NCBI RefSeq assembly: GCF_029961185.1
Contig: NZ_JASBQQ010000001.1
Coordinates: forward strand, 724,552 to 788,551
Length of the DNA stretch: 64,000 nt
Reading direction: 5' to 3'
DNA from: Albidovulum aestuarii
GTDB lineage: Bacteria; Pseudomonadota; Alphaproteobacteria; Rhodobacterales; Rhodobacteraceae
Of the stretch, positions 61,079 through 64,000 are shown piece by piece. Position 1 is the first letter of the stretch. Each line of letters starts with the position of its first letter. A program made the position numbers and the translations under genes. The notes beneath the pieces are model-generated. The model searched no databases. It saw only the letters and a list, made by a program, of their open reading frames with translations, and was not told where the DNA came from.

Positions 61079-61459
61079 CTATCTGCGGCCAGCAATAATG
61101 ATCGACAGGACGCTTTGGGACGAAAACGGTCGCTGCAATGTTGGCCACCGACGCGGGGACCGGCCTTCGTCCCATTCGTCTTCCGCATCATCGCCAAGCA
61201 GCACGATGCGCCCTCCCCGAGCGCGCACCAGTTCATCCATCCGTACTGCCGAGATGTAGACCGGCCCGGCTTCTATAAAGACCATGGCGAGCTGGTCCTG
61301 GGTCCTGATCTTCGTGATAGCCTCATCGCAGCTTGTCGTAGTCAGGACGGTCGCGGTCGGATCGAACTCGCGCACCGTATCTTCTAGATCTTTCAGAACG
61401 ACGAAATCATGCACCGCAATCACGTAGACATCGCCGCGATCGGAACAGTTGTTGTCCAT
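61079..61459 (-). CDS. Degenerate single-domain response-regulator-like protein
   Basis: A 126-residue protein with the length and alternating strand/helix pattern of a receiver domain. Key sites are altered: the position of the phosphoacceptor Asp reads MVFIEAGP (Glu63), the acidic pair is not evident, and the usual Lys-Pro is Arg110-Pro. It therefore probably acts without normal phosphorylation. ATG 61459 follows GGGGGG; an in-frame start 17 codons earlier is possible. It lies just upstream of dps on the same strand. Confidence 0.65.
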   Translation of the reverse strand: MDNNCSDRGDVYVIAVHDFVVLKDLEDTVREFDPTATVLTTTSCDEAITKIRTQDQLAMVFIEAGPVYISAVRMDELVRARGGRIVLLGDDAEDEWDEGRSPRRWPTLQRPFSSQSVLSIIIAGRR

Positions 61460-61542
61460 CGCCCCCCCCACGAAAGGTCGAACGATGGAACCATTTCCCG
61501 TCAGGCGCATTTAACTGTGACATATCACCAGAGGTTTTCTTC

Positions 61543-62274
61543 ATGCCCGGCACCGCCTGCAAGAACTGCCCATTGCGCAAGCGCAACCTGTTTACGCCGT
61601 TCACCGACGAGGAACTGGCATTCATGCATTCGTTCAAGACAGGGGAACTCAATGTCGATCCCGGTACGACCATTCTGATGGAGGGATCTAACAGCCCGCA
61701 GCTTTACACGGTGCTTGAAGGGATGGGCACCCGCTATAAAACGCTGGAGAACGGCAAGAGGCAGGTGATCAATTTCCTTTTCCCTGGGGATTTCACCGGC
61801 CTTCAGGCCGGTATTATGGGGGAGATGCAGCACTCGGTCGAGGCGACGACACCTATGACGCTCTGCGCCTTTCGCCGGAATGACCTCTGGCAACTCTTTC
61901 GCCAGCACCCGGAACGCGCCTACGACCTGACGTGGATTGCTGCCGTCGAAGAGCACTTTCTGGGTGAGACGATCGCCTCGCTCGGCCAGCGTGACGCAAC
62001 CCAGCGTATCGCCTGGGCGCTCGTGCGCATCTATGAACGCCTGAAAGCCGCAGGATTGGGAAAAGATGGAGACGTGCCTTTACCATTCCGCCAGCAGGAT
62101 CTCGCGGATGCACTCGGCTTATCTCTCGTTCACACGAATAAAACTCTCAAGGCTCTGCGATCCATGGGGCTCGCGCATTGGAACGACGGCAGCCTTCAAC
62201 TGAAGAAAATAAAGTCGCTGGCGGACCTCGCGATGATCGACCTTGAACGCCCGCAGCAACGGCCGTTGATGTAA
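61543..62274 (+). CDS. Crp/Fnr-family regulator
   Basis: A 243-residue regulator with a cyclic-nucleotide-like sensor domain (about 30-140) and C-terminal HTH (FRQQDLADALGLSLVHTNKTL). The N-terminus has a Cys6-x2-Cys9 pair (CKNCPLR) and Cys108 in the sensor domain, but the other N-terminal cysteine of Fnr/FnrL is absent. It might bind a cluster, haem or nothing. Divergent from the receiver-like gene. An EcfG-like element (GGAAC, N16, CATT, 61487-61511) lies upstream but has one mismatch. Confidence 0.87.
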   Translation: MPGTACKNCPLRKRNLFTPFTDEELAFMHSFKTGELNVDPGTTILMEGSNSPQLYTVLEGMGTRYKTLENGKRQVINFLFPGDFTGLQAGIMGEMQHSVEATTPMTLCAFRRNDLWQLFRQHPERAYDLTWIAAVEEHFLGETIASLGQRDATQRIAWALVRIYERLKAAGLGKDGDVPLPFRQQDLADALGLSLVHTNKTLKALRSMGLAHWNDGSLQLKKIKSLADLAMIDLERPQQRPLM

Positions 62275-62811
62275 GATCATCAGCCGACAAAAGAATGTTC
62301 GAGAACCTTTCAAATGAAGCAGTCTTACACTCAACGGACGCCAAAGCCTCTTATTCGCGCGTTCAATTGTGGTCGTCTTCAACGGGTTCGTCCGGACTCG
62401 ACGAATGCTTGGTTCAGGGAAGCTCCTTGCGGTGTGTGACGGCACGATGAAGGCCCCCTTTGGCCCGTTGCCATCCTGTCCTCCCTCGGCCCGTTCCTGC
62501 CGTTCATCGAGGCGCCCCGCGCTGCCTAGCAACTTCACCGAACCTGCCGTTCGTTCCTTGGCACGGCTTTTCCATGTGACGGGATATCGCGAAGCTGTGC
62601 GGAGTGGTTATTCACTTCTGACTTGCACATGCCTGCTTCCGGCATCTTCGGCGCAGTTCGGAAAACTGTGGATGTCCCGCTGAGTCGTACTGTCCTACAT
62701 CGGGCAAGGCGGTCGCCGTCGGAGAGAGATTGGTACAAGGTTTCCAATTGGGCCGATCTTGATCGTACGATCCCCTTGGCGTGCATTGAATGAAATGATT
62801 GAGCGAGAAAT
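62275..62811. other. Long region without a supported gene
   Basis: About 540 bp between the Crp/Fnr gene and the rpoE promoter. ORFs up to about 100 codons occur but look like out-of-frame noise and lack ribosome sites. No repeat, tRNA or EcfG promoter seen. Confidence 0.4.
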
Positions 62812-62840
62812 TGATCCAGTTGATGCGCAGCTGCGTATCT
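62812..62840 (+). promoter_or_regulatory. Candidate RpoE-dependent promoter of rpoE-chrR
   Basis: TGATCC (62812-62817), 18 bp, TATCT (62836-62840). The Rhodobacter RpoE promoter is TGATCC with an 18-bp spacer and a TA-starting -10, so this fits autoregulation. The -10 is not the commonest form. Confidence 0.6.
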
Positions 62841-62932
62841 GAGTTATGTTAGACCTGAATGTCGATATTCCATGCGCCGGTCGGTATGTGCCTTTGGTGC
62901 CTCGAATTGAAAGCAGACAGGTGTCGAAACCA

Positions 62933-63478
62933 ATGGCCGAATTATCGCAGCAAACCTTGTGGATGCTGGCCGTAAGGGACAAGCGTGACCGCCAGGCCTT
63001 TTCGGCGATGTTCGATCATTTCGCGCCGCGCCTGAAGGGAATGATCATGCGCTCGGGAATCGCTGCGCATCAGGCTGAAGAGATCGTTCAGGACGTGATG
63101 CTGACAGTCTGGCGCAAGGCATCGATGTTCGATCCGCACCGCGCGCAGGTATCGGCCTGGATCTACCAGATCGCCCGCAACCGGCAGATCGACATGGTAC
63201 GCAAAGAACGGCGGCCAGAGCCGGAAGACCTGATCGAGGATCCCGGGGCCGAGCTCGATGCCAGCCAGATCCTGGCATTGGAACAGGAAGCAACAGAACT
63301 GAAGAACGCCCTCTCGCGGCTTTCTGGCGAACAGCGCGAGATGATTGAGAAGGCCTACCTCGGCGAACTGACGCATCAAGAGATTAGCACCCAGACAGGG
63401 TTGCCATTGGGGACAATCAAATCGCGTATCCGGCTGGGGCTGGAACGGCTGAGGCACGAGCTTAAGGGAATACGTTAA
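62933..63478 (+). CDS. rpoE: ECF sigma factor RpoE (ChrR-controlled type)
   Basis: A 181-residue sigma factor with region 2 AEEIVQDVMLTVWRKASMF and region 4 HQEISTQTGLPLGTIKSRIR. Adjacent chrR identifies it as the singlet-oxygen/photooxidative-stress sigma of the Rhodobacter type. ATG 62933 is used; GTG 62921 in frame is an alternative. chrR starts immediately after its stop. Confidence 0.92.
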   Translation: MAELSQQTLWMLAVRDKRDRQAFSAMFDHFAPRLKGMIMRSGIAAHQAEEIVQDVMLTVWRKASMFDPHRAQVSAWIYQIARNRQIDMVRKERRPEPEDLIEDPGAELDASQILALEQEATELKNALSRLSGEQREMIEKAYLGELTHQEISTQTGLPLGTIKSRIRLGLERLRHELKGIR

Positions 63479-64000
63479 ATGTCCGCGATCACCCATCATA
63501 CACCGGATGCCATGCTGGCGGCCTATGCCGCCGGGTCCCTGCCGCAGCCCTTCGCGCTGGTCGTTGCCAGCCATGTGTCGCTTTGCGTTCATTGCCGTGT
63601 GGCGCTTGAAGCGCATCACTCCGCCGGTGGCGCGGTTCTGGAAACCGTCGATCAGGTTGCGGTTTCAGGCAATCTCAAGGCCTATCTCCTCGCCAGGCTT
63701 GATACGCCATTCACGCCACAGCCCGTGGTAAAGCGGTCTGGCATCTTTCCGGGACCGGTCATGGAGGCCATGAAAGGGCGCGCGCCGCGGTGGAAGGCGC
63801 TGGGTGCAGGTGTGCGCCAGGATATTCTGATGGCCAGTAACGCCGGGTCCGTGCGTCTGCTCTATATCCCTGCCGGTCAGGCGGTGCCCGACCATAGCCA
63901 TGGCGGACTGGAACTGACTCTGGTTCTGCAGGGCAGTTTTACGGATGAAACCGGGGCTTTCGGAATCGGCGATCTTGAGGTTGCGGATGAGGACCTTGAT
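63479..64000 (+). CDS. chrR: Anti-sigma factor ChrR (3' end cut off)
   Basis: 174 codons are visible before the window ends. The N-terminal zinc anti-sigma domain has His6/7, His32, Cys36 and Cys39 (SHVSLCVHC), and the C-terminal cupin begins with PDHSHGGLELTLVLQG (His139, His141, Glu145). ChrR binds RpoE and releases it in response to singlet oxygen. The ATG immediately follows the rpoE stop (TAAATG), so synthesis is probably coupled. Confidence 0.93.
   Translation, partial: MSAITHHTPDAMLAAYAAGSLPQPFALVVASHVSLCVHCRVALEAHHSAGGAVLETVDQVAVSGNLKAYLLARLDTPFTPQPVVKRSGIFPGPVMEAMKGRAPRWKALGAGVRQDILMASNAGSVRLLYIPAGQAVPDHSHGGLELTLVLQGSFTDETGAFGIGDLEVADEDLD

Noticed and set aside
61487-61511. EcfG promoter for the Crp/Fnr gene
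   Set aside because: The -10 reads CATT instead of CGTT. Spacing and position fit, but one mismatch in a four-base element is too weak to list it as a promoter.
62369-62683. Open frame of 104 codons between the Crp/Fnr gene and rpoE
   Set aside because: No ribosome site, no recognisable protein, and biased Ser/Pro/Arg composition typical of out-of-frame G+C-rich DNA.
1-64000. CRISPR arrays or rRNA operons
   Set aside because: No regularly spaced short repeats with unique spacers and no rRNA-like sequence were seen on either strand.

Overview
This 64 kb window is chromosomal DNA of an alphaproteobacterium, most likely a Rhodobacteraceae (Roseobacter-type) species. The evidence is gene content: an EcfG/NepR/PhyR general stress response locus, an RpoE/ChrR singlet-oxygen module, TadE/TadG-type pseudopilins, guanine and 8-oxoguanine deaminases, NAD-type glutamate dehydrogenase, and a generally high G+C. 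The assignment is by recognition; no search was run. The window cuts a gene at each end: an SLC13 transporter at the left and chrR at the right.

Layout. 0-5 kb: a leftward transcription unit (ymdB-like phosphodiesterase, EamA exporter, two SLC13 permeases). 5-15 kb: housekeeping and salvage genes (mgtE, 5-formyl-THF cyclo-ligase, guanine and 8-oxoguanine deaminases, a HisN-like phosphatase, quinone oxidoreductase, regulators, a Bax-inhibitor-1 protein). 15-20 kb: glutamate dehydrogenase and three Tad pseudopilin-like genes. 20-26.5 kb: pirin, TetR, a small lipoprotein, hom, glpX, recJ. 26.5-27.5 kb: tRNA-Glu(TTC) beside a truncated tyrosine integrase, the scar of an integrated element. 27.5-34 kb: LysR plus a PotDABC-type polyamine ABC system and an aminobutyraldehyde dehydrogenase. 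34-37.3 kb: an AraC/SDR/SDR cassette bracketed by two copies of an intergenic repeat. 37.4-45.9 kb: a GlxA/GbdR-like regulator divergent from a seven-gene catabolic operon of unknown substrate (DapA-like, NMT1-type ABC transporter, ALDH, 2-hydroxyacid dehydrogenase, enolase-superfamily enzyme).

46.7-61.5 kb is the most coherent part: a general stress response (GSR) island. It holds nepR, ecfG, a HisKA_2 histidine kinase and phyR, surrounded by envelope and stress genes (two AI-2E family proteins, DUF2254, PRC-barrel, DUF1328, PLDc_N, holin/DUF3618 cassette, CsbD, phospholipase D, Dps). I can read twelve exact GGAAC-N16/17-CGTT elements and one variant directly upstream of these genes, which is the known EcfG promoter consensus. 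The nepR-ecfG and phyR promoters are interlocked on opposite strands of the same 32 bp. The island is thus predicted to be both the control locus and a large part of its own regulon. 61-64 kb: a degenerate receiver, a Crp/Fnr regulator, and rpoE-chrR with a candidate autoregulated promoter.

Gene starts were chosen by ribosome binding site, overlap and family length. Motif positions were counted by eye. No database search, folding program or composition calculation was run.
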